A stretch of DNA of 64,000 nt from Alphaproteobacteria bacterium (lineage in GTDB: Bacteria; Pseudomonadota; Alphaproteobacteria; GCA-016699305): positions 620,001 through 684,000 of the forward strand of contig CP064970.1 of the NCBI GenBank assembly GCA_016699305.1, written 5' to 3'. Shown here in pieces: positions 18,028 through 27,112 of the stretch. A program made the position numbers and the translations under genes. Each line of letters opens with the position of its first letter. Position 1 is the stretch's first letter. The notes beneath the pieces were generated by a model. It saw nothing but the letters and a program-made list of their open reading frames with translations, did not search any database and had not been told where the DNA came from.

Positions 18028-18558
18028 TCATACGCCTAGATCCATCTGATTCCTGAGGTCAAGCCTCATAGCCACACGAGGCTGTATCTCCACCCCGCTC
18101 GTCTGCTCATGGGCACGAATGTTCTGCAGTGTCGGCCAGTTATGATCCGGTATAAATTCATGAAAACCAAGTTTCGTATAGAAAGCCGCGTTGAACGGCA
18201 AATCACGAAACGTCGTCAAGGCGAGATACCGGAAACTGGCGGATTGCGCCCATGTCATAACGCACTCTACGAGTCTTCGGCCCACACCTTGCCCGGCGAA
18301 CAAGCGCTTGACTGAGACTTCTTTAAGATAGCCCTGCCCATCCATGGCGATGCCAACCGCAAAACCAATATGCTCTGAACCACGGAGGGCGACGAAAACA
18401 GCAGATTTCTGTGGCAAGTTCCGATAATAATCGGCAGGCATCGGCTCCATGGAGGCAATCGACGGCAATCCGAACTCATGGAACAATCTCCCGGCATCGG
18501 CTTCGATAGCCGGCAGGCAATCATAGTCGCGATCCGAAGCAAGGCGAATGGATATCAT
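18028..18558 (-). CDS. GNAT-family N-acetyltransferase
   Basis: 176 aa from ATG 18558 (MISIRLASDRDYDC); longer in-frame starts (to 18714) read through unlikely sequence. Acetyl-CoA-binding motif A is KEVSVKRLFAGQGVGRRLVECV, with the Q/RxxGxG/A turn as GQGVGR. The following LALTTFRDLPFNAAFYTKLGFHEF is the motif B region typical of GNATs. Substrate unknown. The gene is opposite in strand to its neighbours and lies between two copies of the rlmB tail, so it was probably acquired by insertion or duplication. Confidence 0.78.
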   Translation of the reverse strand: MISIRLASDRDYDCLPAIEADAGRLFHEFGLPSIASMEPMPADYYRNLPQKSAVFVALRGSEHIGFAVGIAMDGQGYLKEVSVKRLFAGQGVGRRLVECVMTWAQSASFRYLALTTFRDLPFNAAFYTKLGFHEFIPDHNWPTLQNIRAHEQTSGVEIQPRVAMRLDLRNQMDLGV

Positions 18559-18670
18559 CCGGTGTGGTCTCTGGCAGAATGTCCCATCTTGTAGGAAATG
18601 ACTTGTACTCTTATCACGCCATACCTGAAAGAACATCCACGTTAAGCGCAACATGATAACCGAAAAATAG

Positions 18671-18817
18671 CTTCCTACACCGCTGGATCCTGAGCTTTTG
18701 TACGCCAGCATCAAGGTCCGTCTGCCTTTCTACACGGAAGTTCTCGGTTTCTGCATTCAGTACCAACGTAAGAAACGGGGTCGCGCGTGGCGAACAAGAA
18801 GATGGGGCTGCGGATGA
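18671..18817 (+). pseudogene. Remnant of a glyoxalase/VOC-superfamily gene
   Basis: A stop-bounded frame (TAG at 18668, TGA at 18815) reads PELLYASIKVRLPFYTEVLG then FCIQYQR, like the N-terminal strand-helix of VOC proteins (xxFYxEVLGFxVxYxR). No start codon, only one of the paired modules, then a frameshift-like run of Arg/Trp residues. It overlaps the 5' side of the GNAT gene region and abuts copy 2 of the rlmB-tail repeat. A decayed fragment is the simplest reading. Confidence 0.5.
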
Positions 18818-18835
18818 GGCACTACGTCAAATTCT

Positions 18836-19008
18836 GAACGCTACCGCCATCGCGCTGTACGAGGTGGCACGGCAGCGTTAGAACTTTCCCTAACTGCGGT
18901 GTCCACGGCGATCTGTCCCTTACACAATCCTAGACTGTAACCACCTGACATTTAACCAGTTATCAACCATCAACGTTTTAAACTCACTCGGCTGAACTCA
19001 CCAGGCCG
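18836..19008. repeat. rlmB-tail duplicated block, copy 2
   Basis: Matches 17659-17701 and 17803-17933 (see the first copy) but lacks about 100 bp between the parts. The rlmB reading frame in it ends early as ...YEVARQR-stop. It runs to about 64 bp before the PstS-like gene. 18818-19071 holds no other gene. Confidence 0.8.
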
Positions 19009-19071
19009 CCGTTTAGTCCGGGAACCTGGAGATAACCTCACGCTCAGCAATACAGAACGAAAGGGAAACCC

Positions 19072-19827
19072 ATGTCTATCTTCACTCGATCCCTACCATT
19101 GGCCGCGGCATTGTTGTTAGCGACCAGCTTTCCCGCGTTTGCCGAGACCGTATCCCTGCACGGCTCGACGACCGTGGCAGCGACTGTCATCACGCCGCAG
19201 AAAGCCGAGATCGAAAAAGCCGCCGGAGTTACTCTGGAGGTGATTGCCAATGGTTCGGGCCGTGGGGTCGCCGACCTTCTGGACAAGAAGGCCGACATGG
19301 CCATGATTTCAGCCCCTTTGAACGAAGTGGTGGACTCCCTTAAGGCCAAGACTCCGTCCCTCGACACGACGGCGCTGCAAGCGCATCAGATTGGAGAGGC
19401 ACGCGTGGCCTTCGTCGTGCATCCGTCCAATGCCGTAAAGAAACTGACCCGCGCCCAACTGACACAAGTTCTAAGCGGCAAGGCCAAAAACTGGAAAGAA
19501 TTAGGCGGTGCCGATCAACCTATCACCGTTGTCGTTGAATCCAAGGGTGGCGGGCTACGCACCGTGGTCGAACATGCCCTGCTCGACAAGCAAGACATCG
19601 CTGGCGATAAGCGCGAAGTTCCTAACTCGCCACAAGTCGTCAAGGTCGTCGCCCAGCTGGCTGGCGGCCTGGGCATTGCGCCCAGCTCGGCCATCGGGGA
19701 CGCTTCCATGAAGGTAGAGATCGACTCGCCCGTCGTTCAACCGCTGATTCTGGTTACCAACGGCGCGCCAACGCCGGTGGCAGTCAAAATACTCGCCGCC
19801 GCCACAGAGGCCGCCAAGAGCAAGTAA
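19072..19827 (+). CDS. PstS-like periplasmic substrate-binding protein
   Basis: 251 aa, Sec signal peptide with AFA cleavage near residue 24, then ETVSLHGSTTVAATVI, the phosphate-binding-protein style N-strand with GSTT. Two-lobed PBP fold is expected: IANGSGRGVADLLDKKADMAMIS (ligand loop SGRG and ADMA) and LSGKAKNWKELGG with VVESKGGGLR. PstS proteins bind phosphate, but the ligand here could be another oxyanion. There is no pstCAB nearby; instead a chemoreceptor gene follows, so a sensory binding protein is plausible. It is preceded by the copied rlmB-tail block. Confidence 0.82.
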   Translation: MSIFTRSLPLAAALLLATSFPAFAETVSLHGSTTVAATVITPQKAEIEKAAGVTLEVIANGSGRGVADLLDKKADMAMISAPLNEVVDSLKAKTPSLDTTALQAHQIGEARVAFVVHPSNAVKKLTRAQLTQVLSGKAKNWKELGGADQPITVVVESKGGGLRTVVEHALLDKQDIAGDKREVPNSPQVVKVVAQLAGGLGIAPSSAIGDASMKVEIDSPVVQPLILVTNGAPTPVAVKILAAATEAAKSK

Positions 19828-19838
19828 CGCTCTCTCGG

Positions 19839-19877
19839 ACAAGCGCGGGAAATGTATTAGATACATCCCGCGCTTGT
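19839..19877 (+). terminator. Strong intergenic hairpin between the binding protein and chemoreceptor genes
   Basis: The arms ACAAGCGCGGG and CCCGCGCTTGT, extended by ATGTAT/ATACAT around a TAG loop, form a 17-bp stem with a two-base bulge. No T-run follows, so it is more likely an mRNA-stabilising or attenuating hairpin that lets the binding protein be made in excess over the receptor. Confidence 0.7.
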
Positions 19878-19896
19878 TCCGTCATCAAGGAAGACC

Positions 19897-21585
19897 ATGC
19901 TTTTTCTCAATCGCTTCAAAATAGCTACAAAGCTTTATACTGTCGTCGCCTTAGCCTGCGTGGCCTTGTTTGCCGTGGCTGGCGCGGTGCGTTTGGGCGC
20001 AAGCCATATGGCAGAAGGAGCCGCCGTTTTATACGGGGTGGCCGTGCCCGGACTTGACCAAGTCGCGCGGCTTAGTCTTCTTTTCGAGCGCCAACGCGGC
20101 TTAGCAACCCGTGTTCCTGCCGAAATGGACCTGAAGATCCAAGAGCAATTCCGTCATGAATTCAAGGAAAAGATCGCCGATATTCGCGCCTTGATCCAAG
20201 AAATGGCCGGTACGACACATGAATCCGGGAAAAAAGCGATCCTCGATGATGTCACGACTCAGATTAGGGCGCTTGAAGGAGGAGGGGAAAAAGTATTCAA
20301 CCTGGCGGCCAATTTCGCTCAGGATCAGGCAGCGGCAGCCCTGAAAGAAGATTTCTTGCCCGTCATGAGCCGCATCGACAAGGACGTGCAAGACCTATTT
20401 CAGGCAGACCGCGACCTAGTCCAGCACACGACACACAATCTGCAGCAGACCCATGCCTTCTTGAACAAGCTTGTCGTGTGGGTCACGGGTGCCGCGATGA
20501 TCCTGCTGGCTGCTGCCGCTGCGGTCCTAGTCGCCAACGTCACAAGACGCCTCCGCACCCTTACGGCAACGATGACGGCCATAGCTGGCGGAAATCTGGA
20601 GATTTCAGTGCCCTCCCAAAAGGATGGAGATGAGATTGGGGCCATGGCGCGCGCCCTTGACATCTTCAAAACCAATGCCCTTGAAACCCGATGCCTAAAC
20701 GAAGAACGTGCAGCCGCCCAAAAGGCCGAACTCGCACGAGCTAACCTCGTGCAAAACGCCAGCAGTGCGTTCGAAGCATCGGCGACGGGAATCGTGGAAT
20801 CGGTCAAAGCTGCTGCGACGCAAACAAAAAGCACGGCTCACGATCTGGCCGGAATGTCGTCTTCGGTAACACAACGCGCCGAGGCCACCGCCCGGGCAGC
20901 CGATGAGGCCGCGCATAACGTGGATGCGGTGGCGGCTTCGGTCGAAGAATTGACGGCTTCGCTGGGAGAGATCAAGAACTATGTAGGCAGGTCGTCTCTA
21001 ATCGTTGAACGCGCAGCGGAACAGTCGCGACAGGGACAGCAAAAAGTCAAGAATCTAACTGAAACCGCCACACATATTGGCGATGTGATCAATATCATCA
21101 GTGCCATCGCCGAACAGACCAATCTTTTGGCCCTTAACGCCACGATCGAAGCGGCGCGTGCGGGAGAGGCCGGCAAAGGGTTTGCCGTAGTCGCGACAGA
21201 AGTCAAATCTCTGGCCGCCCAGACCTCGCAGGCTACCGAAGACATCGCCAGGCAGATCGGCGCGATGCAGGTCGTAGCCAACGACACCGCCGAAGTCATC
21301 GCTGTCATCGGCACCGTCATCGGGGAGATCGAAAAGGTCGCCCAATCCATCAGTGGTGCCGTCGAACAGCAACAGACCGCCACAATCGAGATTGGCCGCA
21401 ACGCCTGCTCGGCGGCCTCGGAAACCAAACGCGCCGCTCAGAACGTAGCAGGCGTTCTTCAGGAGTCTCTTTCCAGCTCCAAAGCAGCCGAACACTTGCT
21501 TGGAGTTTCTGAGGCTCTATCGAAAGAATCGGGCGTCATGTACGACACCATCGGTGGATTTCTTACCCAACTACGTGCGCAATAG
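19897..21585 (+). CDS. Methyl-accepting chemotaxis protein
   Basis: 562 aa, AAGGA before ATG 19897. TM1 about residues 13-35, periplasmic four-helix sensor about 36-185 (FERQRGLATRV, a 4HB-type site), TM2 about 190-212, HAMP about 213-265, then the signalling domain with the kinase-contact hairpin IISAIAEQTNLLALNATIEAARAG (shown in two parts: EQTNLLALN and ATIEAARAG). Glu/Gln residues suitable for methylation lie on both arms. It follows the PstS-like gene with only a hairpin between, so ligand-bound binding protein may be its input. Terminator directly after. Confidence 0.93.
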   Translation: MLFLNRFKIATKLYTVVALACVALFAVAGAVRLGASHMAEGAAVLYGVAVPGLDQVARLSLLFERQRGLATRVPAEMDLKIQEQFRHEFKEKIADIRALIQEMAGTTHESGKKAILDDVTTQIRALEGGGEKVFNLAANFAQDQAAAALKEDFLPVMSRIDKDVQDLFQADRDLVQHTTHNLQQTHAFLNKLVVWVTGAAMILLAAAAAVLVANVTRRLRTLTATMTAIAGGNLEISVPSQKDGDEIGAMARALDIFKTNALETRCLNEERAAAQKAELARANLVQNASSAFEASATGIVESVKAAATQTKSTAHDLAGMSSSVTQRAEATARAADEAAHNVDAVAASVEELTASLGEIKNYVGRSSLIVERAAEQSRQGQQKVKNLTETATHIGDVINIISAIAEQTNLLALNATIEAARAGEAGKGFAVVATEVKSLAAQTSQATEDIARQIGAMQVVANDTAEVIAVIGTVIGEIEKVAQSISGAVEQQQTATIEIGRNACSAASETKRAAQNVAGVLQESLSSSKAAEHLLGVSEALSKESGVMYDTIGGFLTQLRAQ

Positions 21586-21597
21586 CCCAAAAAGCAA

Positions 21598-21634
21598 CCG
21601 CCCGGCCCTGTTTCCAGGTGCCGGGCGGCTTTTT
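21598..21634 (+). terminator. Rho-independent terminator after the chemoreceptor gene
   Basis: Perfect stem CCGCCCGG / CCGGGCGG around a 15-base loop, followed by CTTTTT. It ends the binding-protein/receptor unit and faces the convergent rpsA stop 30 bp away. Confidence 0.9.
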
Positions 21635-21662
21635 ATGACGCAAAGGTCAATTGTCGAGGCTT

Positions 21663-23450
21663 TTATTCCTCGTCCTTGTCTTCCTTTTCTGAACGATTGC
21701 GGATGGCCTTGCCCAGAATGTCGCCCAGGCTGGCTCCGCTGTCGGACGAGCCGTATTCGGCCATCGCCTTCTTGTCCTCGTCCATTTCGCGGGCCTTGAT
21801 CGACAGGGTCACGCGCCGTGCGGAGCGTTCAACCTGCGTGACCTTGGCATCGACCTTTTCCCCAACGGCGAAACGGTCCGGACGCTGCTCGGAACGCTCC
21901 TTGGACAAATCGGCGCGGCGGATAAAGCCGGTGAAACCGCCCTCTCCCGCCTCGTTCGCGCCCAGCGGCTTGCCCTGAGCATCCAAGATCACGACCTCGA
22001 GGCCGTTTTCCGTGACGCTGGATATCTGGCACGTGACGATCTCGTTCTTGCGGACGCCATCGGCGACGGCAGAGAACGGATCGGCCGAGAGCTGCTTGAT
22101 GCCAAGGCTGATGCGCTCTTTCTCCACGTCCACATCCAGGATCTTGACCTTGACGGTCTCGCCCTTGGTGTAGCCGGCAATGGCCTCTTCGCCCGATTTG
22201 TCCCAAGACAGATCCGACAAATGCACCATACCGTCGATCTCGCCCGGCATGCCCACGAACAGACCGAATTCGGTGATGTTGCGGATTTCGCCTTCCAGCT
22301 CGGTGCCGATGGTGTGGTTGTCGCGGAACGCGATCCACGGATTGTCCAAGCACTGCTTGAAGCCCAAGCTGATACGGCGCTTAGTGGGATCGACATCCAG
22401 CACCATCACATCCACTTCCTGGCTGGTCGAGACGATCTTGCCGGGATGGATGTTCTTCTTGGTCCAAGACATTTCCGAGACATGCACCAGGCCTTCGATG
22501 CCCGGCTCCAATTCGACGAACGCGCCGTAATCGGTGATGTTGGTCACGCGGCCCTTCAGGCGCGTATTCAGCGCATAACGCGCCTGCACGCCTTCCCACG
22601 GATCCGCCTGCAACTGCTTCATGCCTAGGCTGATGCGCTGACGCTCGGCGTCAAAGCGAATGACCTGCACTGTGACCTGCTGGCCAATCTGCAACGCTTC
22701 CGACGGGTGATTGACGCGACGCCATGCAATGTCGGTGACATGCAGCAAGCCGTCCACGCCGCCCAAATCGACGAACGCGCCATAATCGGTGATGTTCTTG
22801 ACCACGCCTTGCAGAATCTGACCTTCGCGCATGGTCGAGACCAATTCCGTGCGGGCCTCGGCGCGGCTTTCCTCCAACACGGCGCGGCGCGAGACGACGA
22901 TATTGCCGCGCGCGCGGTCCATCTTGAGAATCTGGAAGGGCTGCGGCGTGCCCAGCAAGGGCGAGACGTCCTTGACGGGGCGGATATCGACCTGGCTGCC
23001 CGGCAAGAACGCGATGGCGCCGGAAATGTCCACGGTAAAGCCGCCCTTGACGCGGCCCGAGATGATGCCGCTGACGCGCTTTTGTTCGCGGTAGGCGACA
23101 TCAAGCTGAACCCAGGCTTCTTCGCGCTTGGCCTTTTCGCGCGAGAGCATGGCCTCGCCATTCTTATTTTCCATGCGCTCTAGAAAAACTTCGACCGTAT
23201 CGCCGACCTTCAATTCGGCTGGCTGGTTGCCGACGGCGAATTCACGCAGCGGCACGCGGCCTTCGGATTTCAGGCCGACATCAATCACGGCGCAATCATC
23301 GGTGATAGATGTAATGATCCCCTTGATGACGCTGCCTTCCAGGCCTTTTTCCCCGCCGGGCGCGTTTTCAAGCAGCGCAGCGAAGCTTTCCATGGAAGAT
23401 GACGGGGGAGCGGAAGAACGAGCGGCAGTCACCGCAGTGGCACGAGTCAT
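21663..23450 (-). CDS. rpsA: 30S ribosomal protein S1
   Basis: 595 aa with six S1 RNA-binding repeats. The repeated signature ITDYGAFVDLGGVDGLLHV / ITDYGAFVELEPGIEGLVH occurs at regular spacing, each followed by LDVDxxKxRISLGxKQ. S1 helps mRNAs bind the ribosome. The first about 20 residues (Ala/Ser-rich) may be an artefact if translation begins at the Met 19 residues later (23393). It is the last gene of the tsaB/acpP/fabF/DUF1189/cmk/rpsA minus-strand block; cmk before rpsA is a common order. Confidence 0.96.
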   Translation of the reverse strand: MTRATAVTAARSSAPPSSSMESFAALLENAPGGEKGLEGSVIKGIITSITDDCAVIDVGLKSEGRVPLREFAVGNQPAELKVGDTVEVFLERMENKNGEAMLSREKAKREEAWVQLDVAYREQKRVSGIISGRVKGGFTVDISGAIAFLPGSQVDIRPVKDVSPLLGTPQPFQILKMDRARGNIVVSRRAVLEESRAEARTELVSTMREGQILQGVVKNITDYGAFVDLGGVDGLLHVTDIAWRRVNHPSEALQIGQQVTVQVIRFDAERQRISLGMKQLQADPWEGVQARYALNTRLKGRVTNITDYGAFVELEPGIEGLVHVSEMSWTKKNIHPGKIVSTSQEVDVMVLDVDPTKRRISLGFKQCLDNPWIAFRDNHTIGTELEGEIRNITEFGLFVGMPGEIDGMVHLSDLSWDKSGEEAIAGYTKGETVKVKILDVDVEKERISLGIKQLSADPFSAVADGVRKNEIVTCQISSVTENGLEVVILDAQGKPLGANEAGEGGFTGFIRRADLSKERSEQRPDRFAVGEKVDAKVTQVERSARRVTLSIKAREMDEDKKAMAEYGSSDSGASLGDILGKAIRNRSEKEDKDEE

Positions 23451-23617
23451 GGATGATTTCTCTCAAAAAGGCCGTTTAGCGGGAATCCACATGCGGCCTT
23501 GATTGTGCTGTCCTCTCCCACCTGCCGGGCGGGGACATGGATGAAAGGGACGATGGCAAGTATCGTCTTTTGGTCATGCCGGATACGAGAAAGCGCATAA
23601 GGCGGCAAGTGGCATCG

Positions 23618-24301
23618 TTACACACCCATATCCGGAAGTTTTTTACGGATGACGGCCAAGGCCGCGTCCAAAACCTCAGGAACGGACATATCGCTGGTGT
23701 CCAACATCACCGCATCATCCGCCGGACGCAAACGACCGATTGGCGACGTGCTGTCGCGCAAATCGCGTGCGTTCAAATCCCGCATGACATCGCTTTCTAT
23801 AGCCTCAATCCCGCGTTGCCGCAACGCTTGTAACACGCGCGCCGTGCGTATCTCGATACGGGCGGTCACGAATAACTTAACGGGGGCTTCCGGGCACACT
23901 TCAGTGCCGATATCCCGTCCGTCCAGCGTCGCGCCCGGGAAACCCGCCGGCGGATGCAGGGCGAATTGCCGCTGAAAGCTACGCAGGATCGAGCGAACCT
24001 CTTCAAAACGCGCGACTTTCGACGCACCATCGGATACGGGCGGCGTGCGCAAATCGCCTTCGCTTTCGCGCATCAAGGCAAAATAGGATTCAGGCGTAAA
24101 CCCCTTCGCGGCGGCGGCGGCGGCAAGCCGGTCATCCGGGGTTTGGCCTGCCTTTAGCACCGCCAGTGCCACGGCGCGATAGGTGCTTCCCGTATCCAAA
24201 TAGGCCCAGCCCATGGCCTGGCCCAAATTCTTACCCAAAGTGCCCTTACCGGCAGCGGCAAAGCCGTCAATGGCGACGACCAAGGGAAACGAAGCGGCCA
24301 C
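23618..24301 (-). CDS. cmk: Cytidylate kinase
   Basis: 227 aa, GTG start. Phosphorylates CMP and dCMP with ATP. P-loop AIDGFAAAGKGTLGK near residue 10, YLDTGSTYRAVAL (substrate contact), LDGRDIGTEVCPEAPVKLFVTA near 120, and the C-terminal LDTSDMSVPEVLD. Only 4 bp separate it from the DUF1189 gene, so the two are co-transcribed. rpsA follows after 167 bp that likely carry the rpsA promoter. Confidence 0.94.
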   Translation of the reverse strand: MAASFPLVVAIDGFAAAGKGTLGKNLGQAMGWAYLDTGSTYRAVALAVLKAGQTPDDRLAAAAAAKGFTPESYFALMRESEGDLRTPPVSDGASKVARFEEVRSILRSFQRQFALHPPAGFPGATLDGRDIGTEVCPEAPVKLFVTARIEIRTARVLQALRQRGIEAIESDVMRDLNARDLRDSTSPIGRLRPADDAVMLDTSDMSVPEVLDAALAVIRKKLPDMGV

Positions 24302-24305
24302 GCGG

Positions 24306-25217
24306 TTAACCCTGCCCAGGCGCTTGCCGCAGCTGGCGCAGCATGCCGTATAGGTACAAGCCTGTCACCAGGGCAAAGATAGGAAAGCTTCCGAATTGCG
24401 CGGCTTGGGCGGGATCCAAGGTGAAAGCGGCAACCGATTGGACCACCGCTTCAAGAATAGTGGCGGGAGCCAAGGCCACCACGGCCAGACGCCACAGGGC
24501 TTGATTGCCCAATTCCATCCGCATCATACGGATCATCACAACACCCACCAACATGAACAGCAAGGCCAGAATGGGCAGCTTGATCGCACCGCCCAGGAAC
24601 AGGAACAACGGCAAGATCGCCGCCAATATCCAGAAAATAACGACGTTGATAAACGCATCAATCTGATCGCGGGTCAGGGTGTAGGTGGTCGGCTGCAACC
24701 CCTCGCTTTGATCGGCGGACTTCACCTTGTCTTGCTTGAGCATTTCATTGAAACGTATCACGCGATCAGTGGCATTATTGGTCTGACGCGCATAGATGCC
24801 GTCGCGCACCACATAGATCATCGCTTTGCGTTCTCGAAGCTTCTCTTGGATGCTTTGCAGCGTCTCGCCCACATCCATCAGGATCACAGTCTCGCCCTTC
24901 GAATCCAATGGAGTGGAAGATCTTATATCTCCATCAGGAACCTTGATCTCCGTCGGTTGCGGCAGAGAGCTGCTGAGATTCCCATCAGGGTCCAATGTCA
25001 TGGTGAATTGCGAAGGTAGCTGATCGAGAATCAGGCTGGTAGCCTGCCGACCAACGCCCTGCCACATGGCAAAGCCCGAAGCGGTCGAAATCGCCGTCGC
25101 CAGCAGGCACAGCAACACCATGAAGCCAATGGCCGCGCCGCGCCAACGCAACGCCACATCGCTCCATAGTTCCTTATCATAAAAGCAACGGTACAGGGCG
25201 GTGATGGCGGTCAGCAT
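24306..25217 (-). CDS. DUF1189 family integral membrane protein
   Basis: 303 aa. One N-terminal membrane helix (about residues 28-52), then a large extracytoplasmic region containing DSKGETVILMDVG, and four C-terminal helices (about 188-290). This topology and the LYRCFYDKELWSDV opening fit DUF1189. The role is unknown. Lies between fabF and cmk in an envelope/translation operon with 19 bp and 4 bp spacing. Confidence 0.75.
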   Translation of the reverse strand: MLTAITALYRCFYDKELWSDVALRWRGAAIGFMVLLCLLATAISTASGFAMWQGVGRQATSLILDQLPSQFTMTLDPDGNLSSSLPQPTEIKVPDGDIRSSTPLDSKGETVILMDVGETLQSIQEKLRERKAMIYVVRDGIYARQTNNATDRVIRFNEMLKQDKVKSADQSEGLQPTTYTLTRDQIDAFINVVIFWILAAILPLFLFLGGAIKLPILALLFMLVGVVMIRMMRMELGNQALWRLAVVALAPATILEAVVQSVAAFTLDPAQAAQFGSFPIFALVTGLYLYGMLRQLRQAPGQG

Positions 25218-25236
25218 GGCGAACCTCTGTGTGGGG

Positions 25237-26514
25237 TTAATCCTGAAGTTTGCGGAAGATCAGGCAGGCATTGGTGCCGCCAAAGCCGAAGGAATTCGAC
25301 AAGGCAATCTGAACCGGATGCGCGCGGGCCTTGTGCGGAACCAGATCAAACGTCTCGCACACGGGCGAGGGGCGATCCAAGTTCAAGGTAGGCGGCACGA
25401 CGCCCGTGACGATCGACATGATGCCAAAAATCGACTCCACAGCCCCCGCCGCGCCCAACAAATGGCCGATGGCGGATTTGGTAGAGGAAATGGGAATGCG
25501 CCGCGCGTCTTGGCCAAAGACTTTGCCGATGGCGTTCAGCTCAATCTCATCCCCCATGGGGGTGGAGGTGCCGTGCGCATTGATATAGTCCACCTGGCCC
25601 GGCTCGATCCGCGCACGTTTGAGAGCGGCGGTCAAAGCGCGCCGCGCGCCTTCGCCGTTTTCCTCGGGCGCCGTCATATGATACGCATCGCCGGACATGC
25701 CATAGCCGATCAACTCGGCATATATACGCGCCCCGCGCGCGCGGGCATGTTCCAACTCTTCCAGCACCAAGACGCCCGCGCCCTCGCCCATGACAAAGCC
25801 GTCACGGTCTTCGTCCCATGGGCGCGAGGCTTTTTGCGGCGCATCGTTAAAATGCGTGGACAAAGCGCGCAAGGCGCAAAAACCCGCGATCCCGATCCGA
25901 CAGATGGCCGCTTCCGCGCCGCCTGCCAACATCATCTCGGCATCGCCAAGGGCAATGATCCGCGCGGCGTCGCCGATGGCATGCGCGCCCGTGGCGCAGG
26001 CGGTGACGACCGAGTGATTGGGGCCGCGCAATTGGTGCCGAATGGAGACCTGCCCCGAAGCCAAATTGATAAGGCATGACGGAATAAAGAACGGCGAGAC
26101 CTTCTTCACCCCGCGCTCGGCAAGCAGGACCGAAGTTTGATAAATATTATCAAGGCCGCCGATGCCCGAACCGATCATGACACCGATGCGTTCCCGTTCC
26201 TCCTCGGAAGAGGGAGTCCAGCCGCAATCACGCAAGGCCTCATCGGAAGCGGCCAGCGCAAAATGGATAAAGCGCGCCATCTTGCGCTGATCCTTGGGCG
26301 GCAAGACGGAATCGAGGTCCAACAGACCCGGTCCCTGGCCTTCGGGCACCTGGCCCGCGACCTTATTGGGCATGTCCTCGTCCAACGGGAACAGAGTGAT
26401 AGGACCGATACCCGACTCAGACGCCGTCAAACGCCGCCAGTTCTCGGCCACGCTATCACCCAAAGGTGCCACCATGCCCATGCCGGTGATCACCACACGC
26501 CGCAGTTCTGTCAT
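25237..26514 (-). CDS. fabF: 3-oxoacyl-[acyl-carrier-protein] synthase II
   Basis: 425 aa. Elongating condensing enzyme of fatty-acid synthesis. Catalytic triad visible: Cys in VVTACATGAHAIGDA (about residue 170), His in INAHGTSTPMGD (about 312), His in TKSAIGHLLGAAGA (about 350). GFGGTNACLIF is the C-terminal Gly-rich loop. acpP lies upstream on the same strand, the usual acpP-fabF order, with about 210 bp between that contains no gene. Confidence 0.95.
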   Translation of the reverse strand: MTELRRVVITGMGMVAPLGDSVAENWRRLTASESGIGPITLFPLDEDMPNKVAGQVPEGQGPGLLDLDSVLPPKDQRKMARFIHFALAASDEALRDCGWTPSSEEERERIGVMIGSGIGGLDNIYQTSVLLAERGVKKVSPFFIPSCLINLASGQVSIRHQLRGPNHSVVTACATGAHAIGDAARIIALGDAEMMLAGGAEAAICRIGIAGFCALRALSTHFNDAPQKASRPWDEDRDGFVMGEGAGVLVLEELEHARARGARIYAELIGYGMSGDAYHMTAPEENGEGARRALTAALKRARIEPGQVDYINAHGTSTPMGDEIELNAIGKVFGQDARRIPISSTKSAIGHLLGAAGAVESIFGIMSIVTGVVPPTLNLDRPSPVCETFDLVPHKARAHPVQIALSNSFGFGGTNACLIFRKLQD

Positions 26515-26724
26515 GATTCACCGCCCCTCGCGCCAAGCTTTTGCGCAAGATAAACGCCCCATAAGTTCTGTTTCATCGAAGTTCGCATCTTCCGCCCGAT
26601 CACCGATAAAATCGGCCTGATCGCGGTGCAGCCTCTTTGCCACCCCACAGCCATAAGGCATAAGGGCAACAAGTGGACAGGCAGGCGATTGGCCTTACCT
26701 GTCCCTTGGAAAAGGCCAAGCGCC

Positions 26725-26967
26725 TTAGAGCGACTCTTTCTTGGAGCTGATATAATCAACGGCATCCTTGATGGTGGCGATCTTTTCGGCGGCATCGTCG
26801 GGGATTTCGATTCCGAATTCCTCTTCGAATGCCATGACCAGCTCGACAGTGTCCAGGCTGTCCGCCCCCAGATCATCGATAAAGCTGGCATTTTCAGCCA
26901 CTTTAGACTCTTCGACGCCCAGGTGTTCGATGACGATCTGTTTGACGCGCTCGCTGATATCGCTCAT
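26725..26967 (-). CDS. acpP: Acyl carrier protein
   Basis: 80 aa from ATG 26967 (AAGGAAGG about 11 nt upstream). Four-helix acidic protein; Ser in GADSLDTVELVM (DSL motif, about residue 38) receives 4'-phosphopantetheine. Carries acyl chains for fatty-acid and lipid synthesis. The frame is open further upstream but the family starts here. Confidence 0.96.
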   Translation of the reverse strand: MSDISERVKQIVIEHLGVEESKVAENASFIDDLGADSLDTVELVMAFEEEFGIEIPDDAAEKIATIKDAVDYISSKKESL

Positions 26968-27112
26968 GACAAGGCCAACCTTCCTTATTGGTGACACAAC
27001 TCCCGTTCTCCGGGACGTTTCCCGTTCGCCGGGATGTTCCCGCTTTTTGGGGCACGGGCGGGGACAGTACACCATCCCGGCCCCGCCGCTCAAGCGGGGA
27101 AAGCACCCCTTC

